Assembly (NCBI GenBank): GCA_964425755.1
Contig: CAYRNY010000008.1
Span: forward strand, 1-64,000
Reading direction: 5' to 3'
From: CAYRNY01 sp964425755
Lineage (GTDB): Bacteria > Chloroflexota > Anaerolineae > Aggregatilineales > Aggregatilineaceae
Length of the DNA stretch: 64,000 nt
Positions 43,682 through 52,294 of this stretch are shown in pieces (position 1 is the stretch's first letter; the number at the start of each line of letters is the position of its first letter). A program made the translations under genes and the position numbers. The notes under the pieces are model-generated. The model was not told the DNA's origin. It searched no databases and saw only the letters and a list, made by a program, of their open reading frames with translations.

Positions 43682-44467
43682 TTAGCTCCTGTTGCTGAAG
43701 AAATGGTCAGCGATACGCACAAAATCCCGTTGGCGCTCCAGGTAAGCGAAATGCCCCGCTCCCTGGAACACGATCAGGCCGGCATCAGGGATCAACTGCT
43801 CGAGCCTGCGGCCCTGCCATAACGGGGTGTCGGTATCGCGTTCGCCCCAGATCAGCACGGTAGGGGCCTGGATGCGTGTCGCGAATAGGCTGAGGTCCTG
43901 TTCGATCACGCGCAGGAATGTATCGCGCAGTGGCCCGGCGTCCAGGTAATCTTCTGAGGCATAGCGCTGGTTGTAACGACGTTGCAGGCGCTCGCGCAAC
44001 GCGCGCATGCCGAGCGCGTTCAGGGTGTGGCGCGCGGTGCGGGACGCGAGTTGGCGTACGCGCTGGCGTAATGTGGGTGGCGTGCGCAGCCCGGCGGAAT
44101 CCGTCAGCACCATCTTGTTGACACGCTCGGGGTGCTCTGCTGCCAGCATCAGCCCAATGCGCCCCCCGAAAGAATGCCCGATCAGGTGTGCGCGGTCCAG
44201 CCCGTGAGCGTCCATATAGGCGATCACGAAACGCATATAGTCCGCCACGTCCCAGGTTTGCGGCGGAAGGGCGCTCTGACCGAAGCCGGGTAGGTCCAGC
44301 AGGTGGACTTGATACCCGCGTTCGGCCAACGCTTCGGCGATCGGCCAGAAGCTCCTGATGCTGCCACCCCAGCCGTGCAGCGCGATCACCGGGTCACCGT
44401 TGCCAACAATGGCGAAGCGTGTGTCGATACCGTTGATGATCTGGCGGGTGCCGTCCGGTCCAGTCAC
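43682..44467 (-). CDS. Alpha/beta hydrolase
   Basis: The 261-residue protein has the nucleophile elbow GHSFGG, the oxyanion segment ALHGWGGS, an acid in GERDTDTPLW and the catalytic His in GAGHFAYLE. A helical cap lies between residues 130 and 190. The family hydrolyses esters, amides or other bonds; the substrate is unknown. The GTG start overlaps the stop of the MurA-like gene (GTGA), so it belongs to the cell-wall operon. Confidence 0.9.
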   Translation of the reverse strand: MTGPDGTRQIINGIDTRFAIVGNGDPVIALHGWGGSIRSFWPIAEALAERGYQVHLLDLPGFGQSALPPQTWDVADYMRFVIAYMDAHGLDRAHLIGHSFGGRIGLMLAAEHPERVNKMVLTDSAGLRTPPTLRQRVRQLASRTARHTLNALGMRALRERLQRRYNQRYASEDYLDAGPLRDTFLRVIEQDLSLFATRIQAPTVLIWGERDTDTPLWQGRRLEQLIPDAGLIVFQGAGHFAYLERQRDFVRIADHFFSNRS

Positions 44468-45729
44468 GAGCGTACCACCTCGATCTTTGCGCCTAATCCA
44501 ACGAGTTTATCGATCACGTTTTCGAACGTGCGGTCGATGAGTTGGGCGTTATCGATCGTCACGCTGTCCTCAGAACACAGCGCCGCAGCCAGCAACGCCA
44601 GCCCGGTACGCACATCAGGCGTGTCCATATACTCGCCGTGTAACGGCGTAGGGCCGACAACCAGCGCGCGGTGTGGATCACACAACACGATCTGCGCGCC
44701 CATCGATGTGAGCTTGTCGACAAACAGCAGCCGGTTGGCGAACAGCTTTTCGTGAAGCAGTGTCGTGCCGCGCGTTTGAGTGGCGATCACGGTCGCCATT
44801 GCGATCAGGTCGGACGGAAAGCCAGGCCAGGGCGCGGTTTCAATCGGCACATCCTGTTCTTCTTCCTGTTGCGAGACGCTCATGGCTTTGTGTACCGGCA
44901 CAAACAGCGTGTCGCCGTTGAAGAACAGATTGACCCCCAGCCGTTTGAATACGCGTGCAGTCAGATGCAGGTGCGCAGGATTGATGCCTGTAATGTTCAG
45001 CGTCCCCCCCGTGATCGCGCCAAGCGCGGCCATACTGGCGGCCTCAATGTGATCTGGCGAGAGCGTCACACTGCCGCCGGTCGGGGTCGTCGTGCCCCGG
45101 ATGCGCAACACATTCGATCCGGCCCCGTCGACCTGCGCGCCCAGCGTTTCGAGCAGCCGCAGCAAGTCTTGTACATGCGGCTCGGATGCGGCGTTGTGGA
45201 TCACGGTCTCGCTGCCCATGCGCGCGGCCAGCATGGACACCAGTGCCGTAGTGGTCACACTCGCTTGCAGCAGCAGAATCTCCTGTTTTTCCCAGGGTTC
45301 GATCTGGAAGTCGATCACGTCTCCAGTTACGCGCACATCCGCACCCAGGTCGCGCAGGGCTGCGAGGTGCGTGTGCAAGCGGCTGATCGGGAACGTGATC
45401 TCGATCCGGGCATGCTGTCGCCGCGCCAGAAGCGGCGCGAGAAACAACACCGTACTGACCTGCCGCTCGGTCATGTCGCGGTCCAGCGAGCGGGTATGCA
45501 GTGCGGGGGTCTGAAGGGTAAGCGTGCTGCCCTCACGCGTGATCGTGCTGCCCAACGCGCGCGCAGCCTCAAGCATTTGGCTCGTGCTGAGCGTATGCGG
45601 CGCGTTGGTGATCGTGACGGGGCGGTCGGTCAGCAGCGACGCTGTGATAACCGCCAGGGCTGCGTTGCTGTTGCCGGACGGCGTAAACGTGCCTTCCAGG
45701 GGGTAGCCCCCGTGTACAATAATCCGCAT
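44464..45729 (-). CDS. MurA-family paralogue lacking catalytic residues
   Basis: The 421-residue protein has the two-domain EPSP-synthase fold of UDP-GlcNAc 1-carboxyvinyltransferase, visible in LEGTFTPSGNSNAALAVITASLL, LSPDHIEAASMAALGAITGGTL and IDRTFENVIDKLVGLGAKIE. The lysine of SGAKN is replaced by S21, and the loop with the catalytic cysteine (PGGC-IG-RP in active MurA) is shortened to FPISRLHTH (about 113-121) without cysteine. It is probably not a working MurA. GGAGAGGAAG precedes the ATG. It heads the operon that includes murF and ddl. Confidence 0.85.
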   Translation of the reverse strand: MRIIVHGGYPLEGTFTPSGNSNAALAVITASLLTDRPVTITNAPHTLSTSQMLEAARALGSTITREGSTLTLQTPALHTRSLDRDMTERQVSTVLFLAPLLARRQHARIEITFPISRLHTHLAALRDLGADVRVTGDVIDFQIEPWEKQEILLLQASVTTTALVSMLAARMGSETVIHNAASEPHVQDLLRLLETLGAQVDGAGSNVLRIRGTTTPTGGSVTLSPDHIEAASMAALGAITGGTLNITGINPAHLHLTARVFKRLGVNLFFNGDTLFVPVHKAMSVSQQEEEQDVPIETAPWPGFPSDLIAMATVIATQTRGTTLLHEKLFANRLLFVDKLTSMGAQIVLCDPHRALVVGPTPLHGEYMDTPDVRTGLALLAAALCSEDSVTIDNAQLIDRTFENVIDKLVGLGAKIEVVRS

Positions 45730-45770
45730 GGTCTTCCTCTCCACTGGCTCCGGGACGAGCCTGCCGCGTG

Positions 45771-45798
45771 ATTATACCAAGAAGCACAGAGCCTCCAA
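45771..45798 (-). promoter_or_regulatory. Promoter of the cell-wall operon
   Basis: On the minus strand TTGGAG (45793-45798) and TATAAT (45771-45776) are 16 bases apart with TG one base before the -10 box. A GCCTC-caa-GAGGC inverted repeat (45791-45803) overlaps the -35 region and may be an operator. Confidence 0.7.
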
Positions 45799-45959
45799 GA
45801 GGCGGTTCATGGGCTGCGAGGCAAAATTTGTGATGTTTGGGGCAAATACGCTATGCTTTTGTCGTTTAATTTTTGGTATAAAACATAATTTAATAAAAGT
45901 TAAGAAGACGGTTTGAAGCGTTGAGAGAGTGAGCTTAATGTTTTGCCTGTCAGGTGGTT

Positions 45960-45988
45960 TTGAACTCTGGATCAAATCATTGTATAGT
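45960..45988 (+). promoter_or_regulatory. Promoter of the alternative complex III operon
   Basis: TTGAAC (45960-45965) and TATAGT (45983-45988) are exactly 17 bases apart. Transcription from about 45995 gives a leader of roughly 175 bases before the first gene. The region between the two divergent promoters (45800-45960) is AT-rich and holds no gene. Confidence 0.68.
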
Positions 45989-46071
45989 AAAGTCTTGTTC
46001 ACAATGAAACTCATATTGAGGGGGGTACAGATCGATTTTTGCCTCCACGGATTTCCGTTCGGACCACGCCT

Positions 46072-46116
46072 GTGCAACACGAGCCACCTGCGCAGGTTGT
46101 GGTTGCGGTGTTGCAC
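46072..46116 (+). promoter_or_regulatory. Nested stem-loop in the leader of the complex III operon
   Basis: A nine-base-pair outer stem (gtgcaacac...gtgttgcac) encloses a perfect 12-base palindrome acctgcgcaggt (46086-46097). There is no T tract, so it is not a terminator. It ends 53 bases before the first start codon and could affect translation, mRNA stability or protein binding. Confidence 0.55.
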
Positions 46117-46169
46117 GACGGTGAACTACATGCTACTGACATTGCCTCATACACAAGAAGGGAGTCCAC

Positions 46170-46709
46170 ATGCGTAGTTTAGCTGGCCTACCATTACGGC
46201 TGCGGCTGCTGCTCGGTGGCGCAGTGGCGGGACTGGTGATTGCGATTATCGCCATTATTCTGTTGGTCAGTTCCGCTACGGATGCTGCCTATGAGCAGCC
46301 GATCGCTTACAGTCACGCCCTGCACGCGGGTGAACTGCAAATCCAGTGTCAATATTGCCATACCAGTGTGGCAAAGGGGCCGGTCGCGGGTATTCCAAGC
46401 GTTGAGAAATGTATGGGATGTCACGAACACATCGCGACGGACCGCGAAGAGATCCAGAAACTCGCCGGGTACTGGGAGCGCCAGGAACCGATCCCCTGGG
46501 TGCGTGTTAATGAGCAACCGAGTTTTGTGTATTTCAATCACTCGTCGCACGTGTCCGCCAGCGTGACCTGCGGCGCGTGTCACGGCGACGTTGCACGTAT
46601 GGACGTTGTGGAACCGGTGGTTGAGATGAACATGGGTTTCTGCCTGGACTGTCACGGCGAGCAAGAAAACAAAGACGCCTTGTGGGATTGCACCGTCTGC
46701 CATCGTTAG
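46170..46709 (+). CDS. actA: Pentahaem cytochrome c subunit of alternative complex III
   Basis: The 179-residue protein has one N-terminal membrane helix (about 14-35) and five CxxCH haem sites at residues 60, 81, 134, 158 and 174 (CQYCH, CMGCH, CGACH, CLDCH, CTVCH). This number and length match ActA, the periplasmic multihaem electron acceptor of alternative complex III, which replaces cytochrome bc1 as quinol:cytochrome c (or oxidase) oxidoreductase. AAGGGAG lies 6 bases before the ATG. It begins a six-gene operon. Confidence 0.92.
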   Translation: MRSLAGLPLRLRLLLGGAVAGLVIAIIAIILLVSSATDAAYEQPIAYSHALHAGELQIQCQYCHTSVAKGPVAGIPSVEKCMGCHEHIATDREEIQKLAGYWERQEPIPWVRVNEQPSFVYFNHSSHVSASVTCGACHGDVARMDVVEPVVEMNMGFCLDCHGEQENKDALWDCTVCHR

Positions 46710-46718
46710 GAGCGAGCT

Positions 46719-48941
46719 ATGACCAAGATTTCTCGTCGCAATTTTTTGAAGGTGAGTGCGGCAGGTACGGCGACAGCAATTCTGGCGGGCTGTAGTCAGG
46801 AAACAGAACGCTTTGTCGAGCTGGAACCTTACGTTCGTGCGCCGGAAGAGCAACTCGCCGGCATACCGAACTGGTACGCCAGCACGTGCCGGATGTGCCC
46901 GGCTGGGTGTGGCATTATTGTGCGCATCATGAACGGGCGTGCCGTCAAGATCGAGGGCAACCCTGACCATCCTGTGAATCGTGGCAAGCTGTGCGCGCGC
47001 GGCCAGGCAGGGTTGCAACTGCTGTATAATCCCGACCGCGTGACCGGCGCAGTCAAGCAAGACGAGCGGGGATCGCGTGATTTCGATCCGCTGCCCTGGA
47101 ACGACGCCATTAATACGCTGTTTGAAACCATCAATGCGGCAGATAGCAGCGCGATAGCGATCTGGACCGGATCGACTACGTCCGCGCATCTGTATCATCT
47201 CTTCGCGACCTTTGCCGACGCGATCGGTGCTCCGGCACCGCTGCGCTACGATATCTACAGCGGCTTGAACGGCTATGCCGCGCTCACCCAGGCCAATGCC
47301 GAGTTGACCGGGCGGGCAGCACTGCCGAGTTACGACCTCAGCCACGCAGACGCGATCTTCTCGTTTGGCGCGGATTTTGTCGGTACGTGGCTGTCGGCGA
47401 CTGCTTTTGGTGTGGAATACGGTAATTTCCGCGATCAAGCTTACGGCAAGCGCGGTTACCTGGTGCAGTTTGAGCCGAAAATGTCGATCACCGGCGCAAA
47501 GGCCGACCGCTGGGTCCCGGTACAGCCGGGGGCGGAAGCGTTGATCGCCCAGGCGATCGCATACCTGATTGCACAGAAAGAACTCGGTTCGCCGGAACGC
47601 GTCGAGCGCGCGCAGGCGCTGGTGGGCGCAGTAGACCTCGAAGCGGCGGCAGCAGCGGCGGAGATGACCGTTGATGACCTGGTCGTGCTGGCGCGCGCGT
47701 TCGCTGAGGCGGCAAACCCGCTCGCGATTCCGGGCGCTGCGGTCACCGGGGGGAGCAACGCACACGCGGCGGTGATGGCGGTGCAGGCGCTCAACATGAT
47801 CGCGGGGACGATCAACCAGCCTGGCGGCATGGCGCTGGCGCCCGATCTGCCGGTCGAAGGTCTTTCTGCTCCAGTAGCTTCATCGTTCGCAGATGTGCAG
47901 GGGCTGATCGAGCGTATGAACGCCGGTGAGATCGAGGTGCTGTTGCTTCATGGCGCTAATCCGTTGTACGACCTGCCAGAGAGCACGGGCATCGCCGATG
48001 CGCTGGCGAACGTCGGCACGATTGTGTCGTTTAACACGCTGGTCGACGAAACAACTGCGCAGACGGATTACGTGCTGCCGGATCGCGTATACCTGGAAGG
48101 GTGGGGTTACGAAGTGGTGACGCCTGCATTCCAGGGGCTGCCGGTGGTAGGCAGCCAGCAGCCAGTGGTCGCGCCCCTGTATGACAACCGTTCGACCGGT
48201 GACGTGTTGCTCACGGTGGCACGAGGTATCCCGGCGGCGGCTGCGGCGCTCCCCTGGACGGACGAGGTGGCGTATATCGAAGACATGGTTACGCGGCTGG
48301 GGAAGGGTGCCAACGGCGGCGAAGATGCCGAGGTTCAATGGGCGCGCTTCCAGCAATACGGCGGCTGGTGGCCGGAAACCGCGCCGCAAAGCGACATCGC
48401 CGAGAGCACACTGGCGGGGCCGCTGGAAGTCGGCGCGCCAGCCTACCAGGGCGATGCAGAGGAGTATCCGTACTTCCTGCACCCGTACATGTCGGTGCTG
48501 CTCAGCGGCGACGGCGGGGCGAATATCCCCTGGTTGCAAGGCTCGCCCGATCCATTGACGACCATTTCCTGGCAAACATGGGTCGAGGTGAATCCCGCGA
48601 CGGCAAAGGCACTTGGTGTTGAGAACGGTGACGTTGTGAGGATTGAGTCGCCGCACGGCGCGATCACCGCGCCGGTTTATACCTTCCCCGCGATCCGGCC
48701 CGACACGATCGCGATCCCGGTAGGCCGGGGGCACTCCGACCTGGGCCGCTACGCCAGAGAGCGCGGCGCGAATCCCTTGCGCCTGGTCGGCGTGGAAGTG
48801 GACGAGTCCGGCAATAACCTCGCGTGGGCTAATGTGCGTGTGAAGCTCTCCAAGACGGATGAGAAGCGGGTCAGACTCGCGATGCTGGAGAGTCACGTTG
48901 ATGAAGAAGAAGCAGGCGGCGAGATACACGTACCGTTCTAA
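46719..48941 (+). CDS. Molybdopterin-oxidoreductase-like subunit (ActB1-type lipoprotein)
   Basis: The 740-residue protein has a twin-arginine signal (SRRNFLK, 5-11) ending in a lipobox LAGC (C25), so it should be exported folded and lipid-anchored. Next is an Fe-S-type cysteine set C57-x2-C60-x3-C64 and C92 (CRMCPAGC ... LCARGQ), then a molybdopterin-family body and a C-terminal dinucleotide-binding-like domain (VEVNPATAKALGVENGDVVRIES). In characterised complex III enzymes the equivalent ActB N-terminal domain has no molybdenum cofactor. Here the cysteines remain. It sits between actA and the Fe-S gene. Confidence 0.88.
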   Translation: MTKISRRNFLKVSAAGTATAILAGCSQETERFVELEPYVRAPEEQLAGIPNWYASTCRMCPAGCGIIVRIMNGRAVKIEGNPDHPVNRGKLCARGQAGLQLLYNPDRVTGAVKQDERGSRDFDPLPWNDAINTLFETINAADSSAIAIWTGSTTSAHLYHLFATFADAIGAPAPLRYDIYSGLNGYAALTQANAELTGRAALPSYDLSHADAIFSFGADFVGTWLSATAFGVEYGNFRDQAYGKRGYLVQFEPKMSITGAKADRWVPVQPGAEALIAQAIAYLIAQKELGSPERVERAQALVGAVDLEAAAAAAEMTVDDLVVLARAFAEAANPLAIPGAAVTGGSNAHAAVMAVQALNMIAGTINQPGGMALAPDLPVEGLSAPVASSFADVQGLIERMNAGEIEVLLLHGANPLYDLPESTGIADALANVGTIVSFNTLVDETTAQTDYVLPDRVYLEGWGYEVVTPAFQGLPVVGSQQPVVAPLYDNRSTGDVLLTVARGIPAAAAALPWTDEVAYIEDMVTRLGKGANGGEDAEVQWARFQQYGGWWPETAPQSDIAESTLAGPLEVGAPAYQGDAEEYPYFLHPYMSVLLSGDGGANIPWLQGSPDPLTTISWQTWVEVNPATAKALGVENGDVVRIESPHGAITAPVYTFPAIRPDTIAIPVGRGHSDLGRYARERGANPLRLVGVEVDESGNNLAWANVRVKLSKTDEKRVRLAMLESHVDEEEAGGEIHVPF

Positions 48942-48997
48942 ACCGGCCTGTGTGACCGCTAACGACTGACGCTGACGAATGACCAGGAGTGACTTGC

Positions 48998-49720
48998 ATG
49001 TCTGAACAGACAACGACTGGACACAAATGGACGATGGTAGTCGATATGGACAAATGCACAGGCTGCCAGGCCTGTGTCGTCGCCTGCCATGCCGAGAACA
49101 ACATCCCGGTTTCGAGCGAAGAGGAAATGCAGCGGGGCCGGAGCATGCACTGGATTCGGATCGAGCGCTATTGGGAAGGCGAATATCCGAACGTCAAGGC
49201 GCGGTTTATTCCGGTGTTCTGCCAGCAGTGCGGCAACGCCCCGTGCGAGCCGGTGTGCCCGGTTTATGCTTCGTATCACAGCGAAGAAGAGAACCTTAAC
49301 GTCCAGGTATACAACCGCTGCATCGGCACACGCTACTGCGGCAACAACTGCCCTTACCGCGTGCGTATCTTCAACTACTTTGCGCCGCATTGGGACGCGC
49401 CGCTCGAACAACAGCTAAACCCCGATGTGACGGTGCGTGGCCCCGGTGTGATGGAGAAATGCACGTTCTGCATCCAGCGCATCCGGCGCAAACGCGAAGA
49501 GGCCAATGTGGAAGGGCGCCCGATCGAAGACGGCGACATCGTGCCGGCATGCGCGCAGGCATGCCCGACGGACGCGCTGGTTTTCGGTGACAAGAACGAC
49601 GAGAAGAGCCGCGTCGCTAAGATGGTGCCGCACGAACGCCAGTTCAAATTGCTGGAGAACCTGGGCACGGAACCGGCGGTCTATTACCTGAAAGGTGGTG
49701 AGACGCATGTTGGAGACTAG
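48998..49720 (+). CDS. Iron-sulfur subunit of alternative complex III (ActB2-type)
   Basis: The 240-residue protein has fifteen cluster cysteines: 20, 23, 26, 30; 75, 78, 83, 87; 108, 114, 118; 155, 158, 185 and 189. The third group reads CIGTRYCGNNC, with threonine where a fourth cysteine would be, which fits one [3Fe-4S] and three [4Fe-4S] clusters as in ActB of known complexes. In many complexes this domain is fused to the molybdopterin-like domain; here it is a separate gene. CAGGAG precedes the ATG. It overlaps the next gene by 14 bases. Confidence 0.92.
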   Translation: MSEQTTTGHKWTMVVDMDKCTGCQACVVACHAENNIPVSSEEEMQRGRSMHWIRIERYWEGEYPNVKARFIPVFCQQCGNAPCEPVCPVYASYHSEEENLNVQVYNRCIGTRYCGNNCPYRVRIFNYFAPHWDAPLEQQLNPDVTVRGPGVMEKCTFCIQRIRRKREEANVEGRPIEDGDIVPACAQACPTDALVFGDKNDEKSRVAKMVPHERQFKLLENLGTEPAVYYLKGGETHVGD

Positions 49721-51164
49721 TGCTAAGCGTGGTCCCTACTGGGAGCAGGAACTTCCTGAAGACGAACACCTGGCTCAGCAGATCGAACATGCACGCGACG
49801 AACACTTGCTTTTAGACCCGCGTCCACCGGAAGAGCTGAACGGCGTGGTGCTCGCGGCCATGACAAAGACCGGCCCTCGCTTCTGGCTCGTGGTGCTGGG
49901 ACTTGGTGGCCTCACGGCGATCTTTTTGGCGACGTGGATCATTCAGATCTTCAGCGGCATGGGCGTCACTGGGCTGAACCGCTCGGTGATGTGGGGGCCG
50001 TATATCGCCAACCTGATCTATTTCATCGGGATCGGTCACGCGGGGACCTTCATCTCGGCGGCGCTGCGCCTGATGCACATGGATTTCCGGCGACCGATCG
50101 CGCGGGCGGCTGAAACGATCACGCTGTTTGGCCTGGCCGTGGCGGGGTTGTTTCCGATCATTCACGTTGGCCGCATCTGGAAGCTGTTCTACATGGTACC
50201 GATCCCCAACCAGCGCGAACTGTGGCCGAACTTTCGGTCGGCGTTGTTCTGGGATATGACCGCCATCACGACCTACATCATCGGCAGCACGATGTTTATG
50301 TATCTTGCGTTGATCCCCGACCTGGCGATGGCCCGCGACCATACAACGGGCTTGCGGCGGCGCATCTATGGCGCGCTGTCGCTGGGCTGGCGCGGCACGA
50401 TCAACCAGTGGCATCGCCTTGAGATCGCGAGCAACATTCTGTCGTTTGTGATCATCCCGGTGATGTTCTCCGTGCACACAGGTGTATCCTGGAACCTGTC
50501 GATGTCGATCCAGCCGGGCTGGCACAGCTCGATCTTCGGGCCGTTCTTCGTGGTTGGTGCGCTTTACTCCGGCGTTGCGGCGGTGATCATCGTCATGATT
50601 ATCGTGCGTAAAGCGATGGGCATGGGGTACTTCATCCGCGAACAGCACTTCAACGCGATGGGTGTGTTCTTGCTGATCCTGACGCTGTCCTGGATTTATT
50701 TCTACTTTGCCGAGTGGATCACCAACTGGTACGGCAATTTGCCGCCGGAGAAGGCGATTCAGCAGCAGTTAACCGGTCCGCTGGCCCCGTTCTTTTATTT
50801 AATGCTGTTCTGCAACATCATCGTGCCCCTGGCGACGTTGTGGTCGCGGCGCATCCGTACCAATCTGGCCGCGATGCTCGTGATCGCGATCTTCATCCAG
50901 ATCGGCATGTACATCGAGCGCATTCTGATCGTTGCCGGTATGCTGTCACGCAGCGAACTACCGTTCAACTGGGTGGACTACGTGCCGCGCGCGCCTGAGA
51001 TACTGATCAGCATCGGCACGTTGGCGTTCTTGGGCCTGATGTACGTGTTGTTCACTCGCGTCGCGCCGATCATCCCGGTGTGGGAAGTGTACGAAGGCCA
51101 GGCGATGCAGGGCAACCGCCGGATCGGGCGTGCGGTGCTGCCGACGCGCACGGATACGCACTAG
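49707..51164 (+). CDS. actC: NrfD/PsrC-type quinol-binding membrane subunit (ActC)
   Basis: The 485-residue membrane protein has about ten helices, in the NrfD/PsrC arrangement of the quinol-oxidising subunit (ActC) of alternative complex III. The region MWGPYIANLIYFIGIGHAGTFISAALRL after helix one and HVGRIWKLFYMVP are family hallmarks, and HTGVSWNLSMSIQPGWH is the later loop. The ATG at 49707 is preferred over GTG 49695. Its start lies inside the end of the Fe-S gene. A second NrfD-like gene (ActF), present in many complex III operons, is absent from this operon. Confidence 0.93.
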   Translation: MLETSAKRGPYWEQELPEDEHLAQQIEHARDEHLLLDPRPPEELNGVVLAAMTKTGPRFWLVVLGLGGLTAIFLATWIIQIFSGMGVTGLNRSVMWGPYIANLIYFIGIGHAGTFISAALRLMHMDFRRPIARAAETITLFGLAVAGLFPIIHVGRIWKLFYMVPIPNQRELWPNFRSALFWDMTAITTYIIGSTMFMYLALIPDLAMARDHTTGLRRRIYGALSLGWRGTINQWHRLEIASNILSFVIIPVMFSVHTGVSWNLSMSIQPGWHSSIFGPFFVVGALYSGVAAVIIVMIIVRKAMGMGYFIREQHFNAMGVFLLILTLSWIYFYFAEWITNWYGNLPPEKAIQQQLTGPLAPFFYLMLFCNIIVPLATLWSRRIRTNLAAMLVIAIFIQIGMYIERILIVAGMLSRSELPFNWVDYVPRAPEILISIGTLAFLGLMYVLFTRVAPIIPVWEVYEGQAMQGNRRIGRAVLPTRTDTH

Positions 51165-51173
51165 GAGGAAACA

Positions 51174-52229
51174 ATGGCCGACCTTATGTTGCTCGGTTTG
51201 TTCGATAATGTGGATGTGACCGCGGACGTGCTGGACGATGTACGCGAACTTGGTGTTGAGGATCGCGATGTCGAGGTCATGTCGAATATTCCGTATCCTG
51301 CCAAGTTTTTTGGACGCAAGCCTGCCCGTACCTGGTTCGTGCCATTTGCGCTGGGTGGGGCATTGGTCGGGGCGCTGCTGGCGACGTTTATTACGTTCGG
51401 CACACCGGCGATTTATCCGATCCACGTTGGTGGGCAGGGGCTAACACCGGTTCCGCCGAGCGCGATCATGTACTTCGAGTTGATCTCGCTGTGTACGATG
51501 ATCGGGACATTCGCTGGTTTCTTGCTGCGGAACCGCTTTCCGATCATGACGCGGGAAATGCTGTACGATGAGCGCATCACCGAGGGATACATCGGGGTGC
51601 ACGTGCGGGCATCCGGTGACGTGGCGGAGCAGGTTAAGCGTATCTTCGAGGAACATCGTGCCCACGCGTGGCACATGGAAGATGCGTCGAACTTCAAGAA
51701 ACAGGGTATCCGGCATTTGTTATTCTGGGGTGGAGTCGGCACGGCAGGGTTAGGTGCGTTATTGGTCCCGCTGCTGCTGACCTATGATATCATCAAGGTG
51801 CCCTGGGTTAACACGATGGCGAATACCGTCGCTGTTCAGCATCAGGAAGGCCCACGCCGGGCCGCGCCTGCCGAGGCGATTCCGATACAGGGGCCGGTGC
51901 TGATCGCAGGGCAGCCGGCGAGCCAGCCATTGGAAGCGACCGAAACGTCGATCCAGCGCGGCGAAATGTTGTACGGCATTAATTGCGCGCTCTGCCATGG
52001 CTGGGGTACCGAACAGAGTGGTGCAACGGTGGGGAAGTACTTCCCTGAAGCACCCGCGATGACATCCGATTACGTCCAGGGATTGTCAAAAGAACACATC
52101 TTCCTGGTGATCACTAATGGCAAAAACCGCATGCCGCGTTTGGCCGAGAATCTGAGTCCTGGCGAAACCTGGGATATCGTTAACTATATCCACAACCTGA
52201 GCGCTGAATCAGGTGCCGCCGGGCAGTGA
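51174..52229 (+). CDS. ActD-type membrane protein (DUF3341) fused to a cytochrome c domain
   Basis: The 351-residue protein has DUF3341 (ActD) in residues 1-170, with two membrane helices (about 55-75 and 98-117), another helix (183-203), and then a periplasmic class I cytochrome c domain (CALCH at 271-275, axial-ligand Met M320 in NRMPRL). In other complex III operons ActD and the monohaem ActE are separate proteins; here they look fused. AGGAGGAAACA precedes the ATG. The fusion would place a haem beside the ActA cytochrome. Confidence 0.9.
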   Translation: MADLMLLGLFDNVDVTADVLDDVRELGVEDRDVEVMSNIPYPAKFFGRKPARTWFVPFALGGALVGALLATFITFGTPAIYPIHVGGQGLTPVPPSAIMYFELISLCTMIGTFAGFLLRNRFPIMTREMLYDERITEGYIGVHVRASGDVAEQVKRIFEEHRAHAWHMEDASNFKKQGIRHLLFWGGVGTAGLGALLVPLLLTYDIIKVPWVNTMANTVAVQHQEGPRRAAPAEAIPIQGPVLIAGQPASQPLEATETSIQRGEMLYGINCALCHGWGTEQSGATVGKYFPEAPAMTSDYVQGLSKEHIFLVITNGKNRMPRLAENLSPGETWDIVNYIHNLSAESGAAGQ

Positions 52230-52294
52230 CGTGTAGCTTTGTGAATGCAGAATTGTGGGCGGAGGCCCGGCAACAACTGAAACGGAGGTCTGTT

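Noticed and set aside
46194..47765. 523-residue minus-strand open frame over actA and the molybdopterin-like gene
   Set aside because: The plus strand carries unmistakable CxxCH and Fe-S motifs; the minus frame has no recognisable protein.
47880..49013. 377-residue minus-strand open frame
   Set aside because: Shadow of the molybdopterin-like subunit gene with no family features.
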